Assembly (NCBI RefSeq): GCF_004361815.1
Contig: NZ_SNWA01000002.1
Span: forward strand, 558,001 to 622,000
From: Paraburkholderia sp. BL10I2N1
GTDB taxonomy: Bacteria; Pseudomonadota; Gammaproteobacteria; Burkholderiales; Burkholderiaceae
Direction: 5' to 3'
DNA length: 64,000 nucleotides
Numbering within the stretch: position 1 is the first letter of the stretch; each line of letters begins with the position of its first letter. This document shows, piece after piece, positions 34,692-44,427 of this stretch. The notes beneath the pieces were generated by a model, which was not told the DNA's origin, searched no databases, and saw only the letters and a list, made by a program, of their open reading frames with translations. Position numbers and translations under genes: made by a program.

Positions 34692-36107
34692 TTACGCGCG
34701 CACGAACGTCAGGATGAAGCGCGTGCTGGTCGCGTCACTTTCGGCATGCGCCGTGCCGCCATGCAGATCCATGATGGTGCGCACGATCGCGAGTCCGAGT
34801 CCCGTCGAACCCGCGGATTTCGGGTCGCTCCTGCGTGAGGGATCGACGCGGTAAAAGCGGTCGAAAATGCGTTCGAGCAGGGAAGGATCGATCGGCTTGC
34901 CCTGATTGGAAACGGTGACACGTACCTTGTCCGGCGTTTCCGCGGCTTCCAGCGTGATGTCGCCGCCGCGCGGCGTGTAGCGCAGTGCATTGGCGAGCAG
35001 GTTGCCGATGGCGCGCCGGAACAGTTCCGCGTCGGCCCGCAGACGTCCGCCGCCGGTTACGTGCAAACGGACACCGGCTTCTTCGGCAACGCCTTCGAAG
35101 TATTCGGCAATCCGCGCGAGTTCGTGAGCCGCATCCAGATCGCGCAGCGTGGTGACGAACTGCGGATGTTCGGCACGTGCAAGAAAGAGCACGCTCTCGA
35201 TCATGCGCGAGATCCGCTCGCACTCCTCGAGGTTCGACTCGAGCAGGGCCTGGTATTCTTCATTCGAACGCGGCCGCGCGAGCGCCACTTCCGTCGAGCC
35301 CCGCAGATTGCCCAGCGGCGTGCGCATGTCATGGGCGAGATCGGCCGTGTACTGCGAGAGACGCTGGAATCCGCCATGCAGCCGGTCCAGCATCGCGTTG
35401 AGCGATGCGACGAGCGCTGCCAGTTCGCTGGGAACGTTGTCGACTTCGATAGGGGTGTTCAGCCGGTCGACGGTGACCGTCGCGGCACTTCGCGCGATTT
35501 CCCGCAGCGGCCGCAGCGATTCCCGCACCAGTATCCAGCTCATCAGAAAGGCGAGCAGCATGCCGCAGATACCCACGACGTACAGGCGCTCGCGGTAGCG
35601 ATCGAGCAGCAGCCAGCGGTCAGTCATGTTGCGTTCGATGATCATCGTGACGGTCGTACCGTCGCGCAGGACGGCATCAGCCGCGAGACCGCGTACCGGA
35701 ACACCGCGAGCCGTGCGCCACTCGGAAATCGCGTCTCCGGTAATCCGCTGCGATGCGCCGAGTCTTCGCGAAAGTGCGGGTGACGGGGTTCCCGGGTCGG
35801 CCACGCTCTCCATGTTGTGCTGGACGAGAACGTTCTGCGCCGGGTCGCGCACCTCCATGGCAAGCGCCCCATTGCCCAGCACCTGGCTCGTGAGGCGGTC
35901 GACGTGGCTGCGCAGGTCGGCCAGCGTATCGAGCTCCCCGGCCAGACGCCGCGTATGTCGCGCGATCAGGACGATGTCGAGGTCGTCCTGCTTTTTGACC
36001 TGGCGATCCAGCGCAAAATACACGACGCTGCCAACGACTGCGAAAACAGCCAGCGTGGTTCCGGCGAAAGCAAGTGCGAGTGTGGCGGTCAGTGAGCGGC
36101 CGGCCAT
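34692..36107 (-). CDS. heavy-metal-type sensor histidine kinase
   Basis: A 471-residue kinase with two membrane helices (about residues 10-30 and 160-180) bracketing a periplasmic domain. A HAMP linker follows (ESLRPLREIARSAATVTVDRL), then the phospho-acceptor box YTADLAHDMRTPLGNLRGS, N-box LLANALRYTPRGG and G-box GSTGLGLAIVRTIMD. The layout resembles CusS/IrlS-type kinases. The ATG at 36107 overlaps the regulator stop (TGATG), which supports this start and coupled expression. Because it converges on the RND operon, a role in controlling that pump is plausible but not shown. Confidence 0.87.
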   Translation of the reverse strand: MAGRSLTATLALAFAGTTLAVFAVVGSVVYFALDRQVKKQDDLDIVLIARHTRRLAGELDTLADLRSHVDRLTSQVLGNGALAMEVRDPAQNVLVQHNMESVADPGTPSPALSRRLGASQRITGDAISEWRTARGVPVRGLAADAVLRDGTTVTMIIERNMTDRWLLLDRYRERLYVVGICGMLLAFLMSWILVRESLRPLREIARSAATVTVDRLNTPIEVDNVPSELAALVASLNAMLDRLHGGFQRLSQYTADLAHDMRTPLGNLRGSTEVALARPRSNEEYQALLESNLEECERISRMIESVLFLARAEHPQFVTTLRDLDAAHELARIAEYFEGVAEEAGVRLHVTGGGRLRADAELFRRAIGNLLANALRYTPRGGDITLEAAETPDKVRVTVSNQGKPIDPSLLERIFDRFYRVDPSRRSDPKSAGSTGLGLAIVRTIMDLHGGTAHAESDATSTRFILTFVRA

Positions 36108-36793
36108 CAGTCCGCCTCTTTGTCGGCGACCGCCTCGATCACGTAGCCGACACCTCGTACCGTCTGGATCAGCTTGACCGGATAGTCGTCGTCGATTTTT
36201 GCCCGCAACCGACGGATCGCCACCTCGACCACGTTCGTATCGCTGTCGAAATTCATGTCCCACACATAGGACGCGATTTGCGTCCGGCTCAGCACTTCGC
36301 CCTGACGGCGCACGAGCAGTTGCAACAATGCGAATTCGCGCGGCGTGAGGTCGATGCGCGTGGCGCCACGGCGCACACGTCGCCGGTTGACGTCGATTTC
36401 GAGGTCACCGGCCTTGAGCAGTTCGCTTTCGCGCGGCGGCCCGCGACGCGCGAGTGTGCGCACCCGCGCCAGCAACTCGACGAACGCGAAAGGCTTCACA
36501 AGGTAGTCGTCGCCGCCCAGTTCGAGACCATGCACCCGGTCGCTGACGTCGTCGCGCGCGGTCAGGAACAGCACGGGCGTCGTGCGGGTGGCGCGCAACT
36601 TCTTCACCACGGCCCAGCCGTCCATCGTCGGCAGCATCACGTCGAGGACGATGACGTCATAGTTCTCTTCCTGCGCGAGGATGAGCCCTTCGGCGCCGTC
36701 ATTCGCCACGTCGACGAGATAACCGGATTCCTCCAGCCCCTTTTTCAGGTAAGCCGCTGTCTTCGGCTCGTCTTCGATGACCAGAATTCGCAT
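36107..36793 (-). CDS. OmpR-family response regulator (heavy-metal type)
   Basis: A 228-residue regulator. The receiver has the acidic pair (VIEDEP), the phospho-Asp in [14 protein letters not shown] and the Lys in [10 protein letters not shown]. The C-terminal winged helix (about residues 130-220) ends with [14 protein letters not shown]. It is the first gene of a two-gene operon with the kinase. Confidence 0.9.
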   Translation of the reverse strand: MRILVIEDEPKTAAYLKKGLEESGYLVDVANDGAEGLILAQEENYDVIVLDVMLPTMDGWAVVKKLRATRTTPVLFLTARDDVSDRVHGLELGGDDYLVKPFAFVELLARVRTLARRGPPRESELLKAGDLEIDVNRRRVRRGATRIDLTPREFALLQLLVRRQGEVLSRTQIASYVWDMNFDSDTNVVEVAIRRLRAKIDDDYPVKLIQTVRGVGYVIEAVADKEAD

Positions 36794-37141
36794 GTGGATA
36801 CCCCGGCAGGGTGTGTTGACCGTTGCCTGATTCTAAGCGCAACGCGCGCCCGATGCGCTGCCGCGAGCGGGCCTGTTCGCGGAGTGTGCGAATTCGAAAC
36901 TGATGAAGCTGACACGCGATGAGCATGAAAAGCGCTCGCGCGACAAGCATGCAAATAATAGGCGTCGTTTCCAGGTGTTCCTGCCATACGCTTCGGCAGA
37001 ATCTGGCGCTGCTGAGATGCAGCCCGGACCGGGCGGCCCAAAATGATCAGACAGGGGGGCACAAGTGGGGAAAAACCGGCTGCCCCCCAATCACCCTGCG
37101 GAATCACATCTACAGGTGCAAACGCACCGCCGACATCCACC
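36794..37141. other. intergenic region with promoter of the two-component operon
   Basis: These 348 bases lie between the GntR gene end and the response-regulator start. No coding region is supported. The promoter of the minus-strand two-component operon is expected here, but no reliable -35/-10 pair or repeat was identified. Confidence 0.4.
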
Positions 37142-37906
37142 TTAGAGGATGGCCATCTTTTCCGTCATGTTCTGCTGCATGTAATCGAGGAACCGCTTCT
37201 GGAAAAGCATGGTGTGCTCATGCGCCGCCTTCTCAGCTGCATCGGCGTTGCGGCTTGCAATCGCCTCGATCAAATCTTCGTGGTCGCGGCCAAGCTTGGC
37301 CGCCGTGGGAGAACTGACAGTGAAATCGAAGTGAAGGTGAAGCAGACGCTGCCCTTCTCCGAGAAGCCGCTCGTAGTAGCCAACGAAGTAGGGATTGTTT
37401 GCGGCCTGCGCGATGGCCATATGCAGCGCCTTGTTCGTCTCGGACATCGCCTGGAAATCCCCGCTGCTGACGGCGTCCATATACACGTCGTCGGCCTTGC
37501 GGATGCGGGCCAGATCGGCGGCAGTGTGCTGCGTCGCCGCGAGGCGGCTAACCGCACGCTGAATCAGGTCCAAAGCGGAAATGTACTTGGGGAACTCCTC
37601 GATTTCGAAGGGCGTCACCAGCGTAGTCCGGTTGGGCAGAATCGTGACGAGACCTTCGCTGTTCAGGCGCGCGAGCGCGTCCCGTACCGGCGAGCGCGAC
37701 AATCCGAACTGGGCCGCAAGCGAAACCTCGTCGAGCTGCACACCAGGTTTCAGCTTGAGCGTAAGGATCTGTTTGCGCAGTTCCTCGTAGATGTACCGCC
37801 CCCCATGACGGCGGCCCGTTCCTTCTGTCTCCACGGTCTCTTTGCTCATTGGCTCACCACGTTCGTCGTTGGCCCGGAAGGCCGGGCGCGCTTTCAAGTT
37901 TAACAT
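37142..37906 (-). CDS. GntR-family regulator (FCD domain) of the hydroxyproline operon
   Basis: A 254-residue regulator with a winged HTH (YIYEELRKQILTLKLKPGVQLDEVSLAAQFGLSRSPVRDALARL) and a C-terminal FCD helical ligand domain with metal-type histidines. As annotated it starts at 37906, 7 bases after the previous stop with AAGG upstream. An internal ATG at 37849 (MSKETVE) is also possible. As the last gene of a ten-gene operon for hydroxyproline use, it probably senses a pathway compound and represses the promoter near 47.05 kb. Confidence 0.85.
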   Translation of the reverse strand: MLNLKARPAFRANDERGEPMSKETVETEGTGRRHGGRYIYEELRKQILTLKLKPGVQLDEVSLAAQFGLSRSPVRDALARLNSEGLVTILPNRTTLVTPFEIEEFPKYISALDLIQRAVSRLAATQHTAADLARIRKADDVYMDAVSSGDFQAMSETNKALHMAIAQAANNPYFVGYYERLLGEGQRLLHLHFDFTVSSPTAAKLGRDHEDLIEAIASRNADAAEKAAHEHTMLFQKRFLDYMQQNMTEKMAIL

Positions 37907-37913
37907 TGCGCGC

Positions 37914-38951
37914 CTACCTTCCAGTCCCGGCGAACCCCGAGCCCCACGTATCGCTCAACATGAAACCGGCGGCTAGCGGATCGTCGGGATCCACGCCGAT
38001 CTGCTGGATTCCGTAGAGCCATGCACGCCCGTGAATGCGCGGCAGCACCGCTGTCTTGCCTGCCACTTCGGTTAAGCCCAGCAGTTCAACCTTGAATTCG
38101 CCTCCGATCGTCGAGCGCGAGGTCAGGCGACCGCCAACCTTGATGCGATCACGGGCGGCCAGTGTCGCGAGGTTCGCAGAACTGCCCGTCCCGCAAGGCG
38201 ACCGGTCTACCCGCCCAGGCGGCAACGTCGTGCAGGTCTGGTACAGGTCGTCGCTGATGCGATTGCGAAACATCACGTAGGCGACGTCATTGATCTGCTC
38301 AAAGAGAGGATGCTGAACAGTGATCTGCTGGTTGATCACTTCCTTGAGCTTGACGCCATACGTCGCCAGTTCCCTTGCGTTTTGAGGCGCAATCTCCAAA
38401 CCGATCTGATCGACGTCGATCAGCGCGTAATAGACACCCCCAAAAGCGATATCGGCCTTGATGCGTCCGAATTCGGCGGTCTCGACCTCGAAGTCGAGAC
38501 GCTCGACAAACGAAGGAACCATATCCAGCGACACCCCCAGACACCGTCCGTCACTGCATGTGGCCCGGGCGGTGACGAGCCCGGCTGGCGTGTCCAGCAC
38601 TACCGTCGTCTCCGGTTCCTGCATCGGAACCATGCCGAGCTCGAGCAACGCAGTGACTACGCATATGCAGTTGCTGCCCGACATCGGATGCGCCTTGTCA
38701 GCCTGCAGCACGATAAAGCCTGCGTGCGCTTCGGGCCGGGTCGGCGGCAGCAGCAGGTTGACGGACATCTGCAGACAGCCTCGCGGTTCGAGAATCACCA
38801 GCCGTCGCAAACTGTCGTCGACCTCGTTGATGTAGTTCATCTTGTCCAGCATGGTCTTGCCGGGCACGTCGATGACGCCCCCGGTAATCACCTTGCCGAT
38901 TTCGCCTTCGCAATGAACATCGACCAGCTGCAGCGTTTTTTTCCAGCGCAT
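37914..38951 (-). CDS. proline racemase-superfamily protein with Ser/Cys catalytic pair
   Basis: A 345-residue protein of the proline racemase / hydroxyproline epimerase / trans-3-hydroxyproline dehydratase superfamily. The second catalytic segment is intact ([15 protein letters not shown]), but the first, usually MCGHGTIG, reads HPMSGSNCICVV, with Ser where the first catalytic Cys stands. Ser/Cys members of the superfamily are known. This is the second superfamily member in the operon; the Cys/Cys member is at 41750-42823. It may act on a different hydroxyproline isomer or related betaine. The activity is inferred. Confidence 0.75.
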   Translation of the reverse strand: MRWKKTLQLVDVHCEGEIGKVITGGVIDVPGKTMLDKMNYINEVDDSLRRLVILEPRGCLQMSVNLLLPPTRPEAHAGFIVLQADKAHPMSGSNCICVVTALLELGMVPMQEPETTVVLDTPAGLVTARATCSDGRCLGVSLDMVPSFVERLDFEVETAEFGRIKADIAFGGVYYALIDVDQIGLEIAPQNARELATYGVKLKEVINQQITVQHPLFEQINDVAYVMFRNRISDDLYQTCTTLPPGRVDRSPCGTGSSANLATLAARDRIKVGGRLTSRSTIGGEFKVELLGLTEVAGKTAVLPRIHGRAWLYGIQQIGVDPDDPLAAGFMLSDTWGSGFAGTGR

Positions 38952-38964
38952 GATGGACGTACCT

Positions 38965-40446
38965 TTACTTGATGTACCAGCCCCACGGCCGGTCGCTGTC
39001 GTAACGCGTGATCTGCTTGGTTTCGAGGTAGTTGTTCAGGCCCCACTCGCCCAGTTCACGCCCGATGCCGCTCTGTTTGTAGCCGCCCCACGGCGCCTCG
39101 GTAAACGTCGGTTGCGAACAGTTGATCCAGACAATGCCCGCGCGCAACGCACGCGCCACTCGTTCGCAGCGTTCGAGATCGCGCGACATCACCGCAGCCG
39201 CGAGACCGAAGCGTGAGTCGTTCGCCGAGCGCAGCGCTTCAGCCTCGTCGTCGAACGGGCGGATGCACACAACGGGGCCAAAGATTTCTTCCTGCCAGAT
39301 CCAGCTGTCTTCAGGCACATCGGCAAACACGGCCGGCGCGAGGAAGTAACCCTTCTCGAGGCCCGTCGGACGATTTCCTCCGGTGACCAGCCGCGCGCCC
39401 TCCTGCTGTCCCCGCGCAATCGCCTCGCGGACCTTGTCGTACTGGCCGCGACTGACGAGCGGGCCAAGCAGCACGCCCTCCTCGAGACCACTGCCGATCG
39501 TGAGTTTTCGGGCCTCCTGTGCGAGTCGTTCCAGCAGCGGCTCATAGAGGCCACGTTGCACGAGGACTCGCGATGTCGCGGAACAGACTTCGCCCTGGTT
39601 CCAGAATATGCCGAACATGATCCATTCGACCGCCGCCTCGAGATCGCTATCGTCAAAGACGATAAACGGTGACTTGCCACCCAGTTCAAGACTTACGTTC
39701 TTGATATCGCGCGCCGCCGCCTGCATGATGCGGCTTCCCGTCGGAACGCTGCCGGTAAAGGCGAGCTTGTCGATCCCCGGGTGTTCGCTCAATGGCGCGC
39801 CAGCGTCCAGGCCGAGGCCCGTGACGATATTCAGCACGCCCGGCGGAAGTTCCGCCTTGAGCGCGATGTCGGCCAGTTCGAGCGCCGTCAACGGCGTGAG
39901 CTCAGAGGGCTTGAGAACCATGGTACATCCGGCTGCCAGAGCGGGCGCCACCTTCCAGGCGGCCATCAGCATCGGAAAGTTCCACGGGATGATCGCGCCT
40001 GCAACGCCCACTGGCTCCTTTCTCGCTACCGAACTGAAACGGTCATCGGACAGCGTGACAGGTTGCTCCGCAGCGTCGTCCAGCTTATCTGCGAGACCGG
40101 CATAGAACTCAAAGCAGCCGGCCGCATCGCCGAGGTCCCACAGCGCCTCGGGCAGCGGCTTGCCGTTGTCGCGCACCTCGATCTCCGCCAGTTCCGGCAG
40201 ACGGTCGCGGATACCCTTCGCGATCCTGCGCAGGATCGCGCCTCGTTCCGCGCCGCGCATCTTCGGCCAGGGGCCTCCGTCAAACGCTTCACGCGCGGCC
40301 TTGACGGCGAGATCGATGTCCTCTGCCGTTGCGGCCGCGACGTTGGCGATGACCCGCTCGTTACTCGGGTCGACGGTCTCGAACGTACCGCCTTTAACCG
40401 GCGCAATCCAGCGGCCGTTGATGAAAAGTTGTTCGTACGATTTCAT
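38965..40446 (-). CDS. aldehyde dehydrogenase, probable alpha-ketoglutarate semialdehyde dehydrogenase
   Basis: A 493-residue NAD(P)-dependent ALDH with the full signature: PWNFPMLMAAWKVAPALAAG, catalytic Glu in SLELGGKSPFIVF and Cys in NQGEVCSATSRVLV. In this operon the expected aldehyde is alpha-ketoglutarate semialdehyde, the product of the deaminase at 42823-43701, giving alpha-ketoglutarate. The substrate comes from context; sequence alone fits betaine-aldehyde or other semialdehyde dehydrogenases too. Confidence 0.82.
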   Translation of the reverse strand: MKSYEQLFINGRWIAPVKGGTFETVDPSNERVIANVAAATAEDIDLAVKAAREAFDGGPWPKMRGAERGAILRRIAKGIRDRLPELAEIEVRDNGKPLPEALWDLGDAAGCFEFYAGLADKLDDAAEQPVTLSDDRFSSVARKEPVGVAGAIIPWNFPMLMAAWKVAPALAAGCTMVLKPSELTPLTALELADIALKAELPPGVLNIVTGLGLDAGAPLSEHPGIDKLAFTGSVPTGSRIMQAAARDIKNVSLELGGKSPFIVFDDSDLEAAVEWIMFGIFWNQGEVCSATSRVLVQRGLYEPLLERLAQEARKLTIGSGLEEGVLLGPLVSRGQYDKVREAIARGQQEGARLVTGGNRPTGLEKGYFLAPAVFADVPEDSWIWQEEIFGPVVCIRPFDDEAEALRSANDSRFGLAAAVMSRDLERCERVARALRAGIVWINCSQPTFTEAPWGGYKQSGIGRELGEWGLNNYLETKQITRYDSDRPWGWYIK

Positions 40447-40460
40447 GAGTTCTCTCAATG

Positions 40461-41726
40461 TCAGGCGAAGCGGCGAGCGCTGAACGGCGTCAGGTCCTGT
40501 CTGGTCGGACGACCCGCCACCATCTCCGTGATCAGACGACCGGTCGTGGCGCCCAGCGTGAGACCGAGCTGTCCGTGACCGAACGCCATGAAGACGTTCG
40601 GGAGTCGCGTCGAGCGGTCGATGACCGGCTTGGTATCGGGTAAAAACGGACGATACCCGACACCGTATTCCAGCTTGTCCGTTCGAAGCTCGGGCAGGAT
40701 TCGCTTCGCTTTTTCCAGGATGATGTCCGCGCGCCTGAAGTTGGGTTTGGCGTTTCGGCCGGCGAATTCGATGGTCCCGCCAATCTGCAGGCCACGTGTC
40801 ATCGGGCTGAAACAGAACCCGCCGTCCGCGTAGATGACGGAGTGTCGGATGTCCACCCCGGGTTCAGGCAGCAGCACCTGATATCCGGCAATGCCTTCAA
40901 GCGGAATGTTCACGCCAAGCGCGTCGAAGAACTGGCGCGAACCCGTGCCGGCGGCAACGACCACGTGGTCGGCCGGAATGCACTCGCCGTTTGCTAGCGT
41001 TACGCCGGTCGCCCGCCCGGACGTCTGATCGATACGCCGCACCTCCATGCGGACGCGAACGCCGCCCTGCTCGATAAAGCTCTCCGTCAACGCCGCGATG
41101 AAACCTTCCGTGTCGCTGACTGCGCGCCAGTCGGGAAAAAGAAGCCCATGCGCGAAACGGCCGGCCAGCGCCGGTTCGAGATCGCCGATTTCCGCGGCGT
41201 TGAGCTGCTGCGATTTGAAGCCGAGCGACCGTCGAAGTTCGAGATGCGGTTTCTCGTGCTCAACGCCGGACGGATGATCGAACACTTCAATGACTGGACG
41301 CTCGCCCATCAGCGCCTTGTTCTCGCACGCGTCCAGCAGTGGCGAATAGTCTGTGTACACGTCATGCGTGAGCGTGGCCATGGCCCGCGCAATATCTACG
41401 ATCTTCGCATGCCGCGCGGAAGCGACGAACCGGAAGAACCATGGAAGGATCCCCGGCAATGCGCTGGGCCGCAGCGCGAGCGGCCCGTTCTGATCCATGA
41501 GCCAGCCTGGCACTTTCATCAGGATGCCGGGCTTGGACAGCGGAATGATCTCGCTCACGGCCATCTGGCCACAGCTCCACTTTGCGGTGCTGTCTCCGGG
41601 CGCCGCCGGGTCAACGAGCGTCACGGCATACCGATCCCGCTGCAGATACAGTGCGCAGCACACACCCACGATCCCTCCGCCGATGACGACCGCTTTCTGC
41701 CGTGGTGACGTATCCTGCGCGCTCAT
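40461..41726 (-). CDS. FAD-dependent D-amino-acid dehydrogenase, probable D-hydroxyproline dehydrogenase
   Basis: A 421-residue DadA-like flavoprotein: KAVVIGGGIVGVCCALYLQRDRYAVTLVD at the N-terminus, STAKWSCGQMAVSEIIPLSKPG after it, and a C-terminal GYRPFLPDTKPVIDRSTRLPN with FGHGQLGLTLG. In context it should oxidise cis-4-hydroxy-D-proline to pyrroline-4-hydroxy-2-carboxylate. ATG at 41726 with GAGAA upstream is chosen; a TTG at 41753 would add nine residues. It is a single-subunit enzyme rather than the heteromeric type of some pseudomonads. Confidence 0.82.
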   Translation of the reverse strand: MSAQDTSPRQKAVVIGGGIVGVCCALYLQRDRYAVTLVDPAAPGDSTAKWSCGQMAVSEIIPLSKPGILMKVPGWLMDQNGPLALRPSALPGILPWFFRFVASARHAKIVDIARAMATLTHDVYTDYSPLLDACENKALMGERPVIEVFDHPSGVEHEKPHLELRRSLGFKSQQLNAAEIGDLEPALAGRFAHGLLFPDWRAVSDTEGFIAALTESFIEQGGVRVRMEVRRIDQTSGRATGVTLANGECIPADHVVVAAGTGSRQFFDALGVNIPLEGIAGYQVLLPEPGVDIRHSVIYADGGFCFSPMTRGLQIGGTIEFAGRNAKPNFRRADIILEKAKRILPELRTDKLEYGVGYRPFLPDTKPVIDRSTRLPNVFMAFGHGQLGLTLGATTGRLITEMVAGRPTRQDLTPFSARRFA

Positions 41727-41749
41727 GGTGTGTTCTCGTGGAACGGCAT

Positions 41750-42823
41750 TCAATTGACAAACTCCTGCAGGCTAAAGCCGTGCGCGTAAGGCTGTCCGTC
41801 TTCGACAAAGTGCTGGGCACGACCGGTAATCCAGGCGCGACCCTCGACACTGGGGAACACAGCGGCGGTGCCATCCGCCAGGCTGGTCTGCGCTTCGACG
41901 CGCCCGATAAACCGGCTGCCGATCAGACTTTCATGGCGAAACGCGTCCCCCTCTTTCAGCCACCCTCGCGCGAAGCGTTGCGCCACGCGAGCCGAACTTC
42001 CTGTTCCGCAGGGTGAGCGGTCGATGAGACTGTCCCCCGCAATCACGACAGCGCGAGCGTCAGCTTCGGCAGAAATCGGCCGTCCGGTCCACATGCAGTG
42101 TTTCACTCTGCGTATGGCGGGGTTGTCCGGATGAACCACGTCAACCGCGTGATTGACCAGGCGCTGCATGTCGCGGCCCCACTCCAGCAACACTTCCGGC
42201 GCAAAGTGCTCGCAGCCCGGATAGTTCGCCTGCACTTCGACGATCGGATAGAAATTTCCCCCATAAGCGATGTCAACTGACAGCCGGCCCAACTTCGGGA
42301 AAACAATCTCGACGTCGCGATGCAACAGGAAACTCGGAACGTTGGTGAATCTGACTGACGTGATCCGCTCGCCGTCCTGCTCGTAGCGCGCCGTGATCTG
42401 TCCCGCAGGCACATCGACCGTTACCGTGCCCGGATTTTTGGGAACAACGAGACCCGTCTCCAGCGCAAATGAAATCGAGCCGATCGTCGCATGCCCGCAC
42501 ATCGGCAGACAGCCCGAAGTCTCGATGAACAGAAGGCTGAAGTCAGCGTTCGCACTGAGCGGCGGATAAAAGATCGTCCCTGACATATGAGCATGACCGC
42601 GCGGCTCGAACATCAGCGCGCGACGAATCCAGTCATACCGCTCGATGAAGTCCAGCCTGCGGTCGTTCATCGTGGAGCCATCCAGCGCCGGGCCGCCGTC
42701 GATCACCATGCGGACGGGCATTCCTTCCGTGTGGCCTTCGATGCAGGTGAAGCTGTGTCTCGTCATTTTCGGGGTCTCGCTCGGTTGCACCGACATCCTG
42801 CGGCGCCGGTGCGTGAAGTCCAT
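41750..42823 (-). CDS. 4-hydroxyproline 2-epimerase (proline racemase superfamily)
   Basis: Both catalytic cysteines are present: [16 protein letters not shown] and [15 protein letters not shown]. The N-terminal [17 protein letters not shown] is typical of bacterial 4-hydroxyproline epimerases, which convert trans-4-hydroxy-L-proline to cis-4-hydroxy-D-proline. The frame from ATG at 42823 overlaps the previous stop by one base (TGATG). Homology alone would favour an internal ATG at 42766 (MTRHSF), so the first 19 residues are uncertain. Proline racemase activity cannot be excluded, but the operon supports hydroxyproline. Confidence 0.83.
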   Translation of the reverse strand: MDFTHRRRRMSVQPSETPKMTRHSFTCIEGHTEGMPVRMVIDGGPALDGSTMNDRRLDFIERYDWIRRALMFEPRGHAHMSGTIFYPPLSANADFSLLFIETSGCLPMCGHATIGSISFALETGLVVPKNPGTVTVDVPAGQITARYEQDGERITSVRFTNVPSFLLHRDVEIVFPKLGRLSVDIAYGGNFYPIVEVQANYPGCEHFAPEVLLEWGRDMQRLVNHAVDVVHPDNPAIRRVKHCMWTGRPISAEADARAVVIAGDSLIDRSPCGTGSSARVAQRFARGWLKEGDAFRHESLIGSRFIGRVEAQTSLADGTAAVFPSVEGRAWITGRAQHFVEDGQPYAHGFSLQEFVN

Positions 42824-43701
42824 CAGATTTGGGTCGCCTCGAATACCTTGCGGAATTCAGCCTTCTCTGCATCCGACAGCGGCTGCAGCGGCATACGGGC
42901 GTTACCGACCTTGAAGCCAGCAAGCTCGCAGCCATACTTCACCTTCTGGATGAACTTGCCTGCTTCCATGCTCGCCATCACCGGGAACAGCGAACGCATG
43001 ACAGCCTGCGCACCGGCCAGATCGCCGCCAGAGAACTTCTTGTAGAAGTCGACCACCTGAGTAGCGAAGCAGTTCGCCGGCCCGCAGATCCAACTGCTCG
43101 CGCCCCACAGGAAGAAGTCGAGTGCCTGGTCGTCTGAACCGCAAGACAACTGGTAACTGTCCTTGTACTTGCCGCCGATTTCGATTGCGCGCAGCAGGTT
43201 GCCACTGCTTTCCTTGATGCCGATCACGCGTGGGTGATCCTTGAACGCGTCGAGCACGCCATAGCCGACCTCGACGTTGGTTCGGACCGGATAGTTGTAG
43301 AGGATCACATTGACGTCGGGCACTGCGGCCAGGATCGCGTCATAGTGACCAATCAGTTCTTCCTGCGACGGCAACGCGTAGTACGGCGGCGCGATCAGCA
43401 CGTTTGTGTAGCCGGCGTCGCGCGTCTGCTTCACCTGCTCGATCACTTCACGTGTGCAGGATCCATTGGCCCCAGCGATAAGCAGGCCACGGTCGCCGAC
43501 CACTTCGCGCACGGTCTTCATGATCGCGCGACGCTCTTCATTGGTGAGCGCGTAGTATTCGCCGGTCGAACCAAGCGGCACGAAGCCGCTTACGCCAGCT
43601 TTGAGCTGGAACTCGAGAATCGAAGCCAGCGTGTCATGGTCCACTGCGCCTGATGCATCGAACGGGGTAACGAGGGCGGGCAGAATACCTTTCAACTGCA
43701 T
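42823..43701 (-). CDS. DHDPS-family protein, probable pyrroline-4-hydroxy-2-carboxylate deaminase
   Basis: A 292-residue class I aldolase-fold enzyme: start region [32 protein letters not shown], catalytic Tyr in [11 protein letters not shown] and Schiff-base Lys in [11 protein letters not shown]. In hydroxyproline operons the DHDPS homologue deaminates pyrroline-4-hydroxy-2-carboxylate to alpha-ketoglutarate semialdehyde, and the flanking genes supply the other steps. By sequence alone it could be another lyase of the family. Confidence 0.82.
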   Translation of the reverse strand: MQLKGILPALVTPFDASGAVDHDTLASILEFQLKAGVSGFVPLGSTGEYYALTNEERRAIMKTVREVVGDRGLLIAGANGSCTREVIEQVKQTRDAGYTNVLIAPPYYALPSQEELIGHYDAILAAVPDVNVILYNYPVRTNVEVGYGVLDAFKDHPRVIGIKESSGNLLRAIEIGGKYKDSYQLSCGSDDQALDFFLWGASSWICGPANCFATQVVDFYKKFSGGDLAGAQAVMRSLFPVMASMEAGKFIQKVKYGCELAGFKVGNARMPLQPLSDAEKAEFRKVFEATQI

Positions 43702-43751
43702 GAGATTTCTCCAGATAACGGGTGACGTGTGACGGACAGCAGGTAATTGGG

Positions 43752-44417
43752 TTAGCAGGCGTAGCGCCTGAGCATCCGGGACTCAACCACACCGACGAGA
43801 CGCGTCAGCGGGAAAGCGACGAGGAAGTAAATGATTGCGACGGAAGTAAGAAACTCCACAGGCCGCGCAGTGCTGTTCGAAATGTTCTGCCCGACAAACA
43901 TGAGGTCAGCCACCCCCACAGAAGAGATGAGCGCGCTCTCCTTGAACAGGCTGACGACGTTCGACAACAGAGGCGGTATCGACCTGAGAAGCGCCTGCGG
44001 AAAAATCACATAGAGGATCTTCGCGTGCGGCGTCAGATTGAGCGCGGTACATGCGTCGTGCTGCTCGCCGGCAATCGACTTGAGCGCACCACGAAAGGTC
44101 TCACTCGTAATCGCAGCCATGTACAGCGTCAGGGAAATCAGAACCGACGCATAAGGCGGAATGGGCAGCCGGAACACCACTGGAAAGCAGAAGAACACCC
44201 AGAACAACTGGATCAGCAACGGCGTACCGCGAAAAAATTCGACATACAGGGTCGTCGGCGCTTTCAGCCAGCGAGCCGGCGACATGCGCAGAAGGCTCAG
44301 CACAAAGCCCGCAAGACTGCCGAGGATGGCGCAGGTCATCGTGAATGACAGCGTCAGCCCCAGGCCTTTCAGCAACACCAGCCAGTAGGGAAAGACCACA
44401 GAAAAGTTGAGGTTCAT
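43752..44417 (-). CDS. amino-acid ABC transporter permease (HisM/ArtM type)
   Basis: A 221-residue permease with about five membrane helices and the EAA-like loop SETFRGALKSIAGEQHDACTALNLTP, followed by a VFLFKESALISSVGVADL-like segment. It pairs with the second permease encoded immediately upstream (10-base gap) to form the channel of the polar-amino-acid transporter whose ATPase is at 45110-45931. Uptake of hydroxyproline or its derivatives is inferred from the operon. Confidence 0.87.
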   Translation of the reverse strand: MNLNFSVVFPYWLVLLKGLGLTLSFTMTCAILGSLAGFVLSLLRMSPARWLKAPTTLYVEFFRGTPLLIQLFWVFFCFPVVFRLPIPPYASVLISLTLYMAAITSETFRGALKSIAGEQHDACTALNLTPHAKILYVIFPQALLRSIPPLLSNVVSLFKESALISSVGVADLMFVGQNISNSTARPVEFLTSVAIIYFLVAFPLTRLVGVVESRMLRRYAC

Positions 44418-44427
44418 GGTGTTCTCC

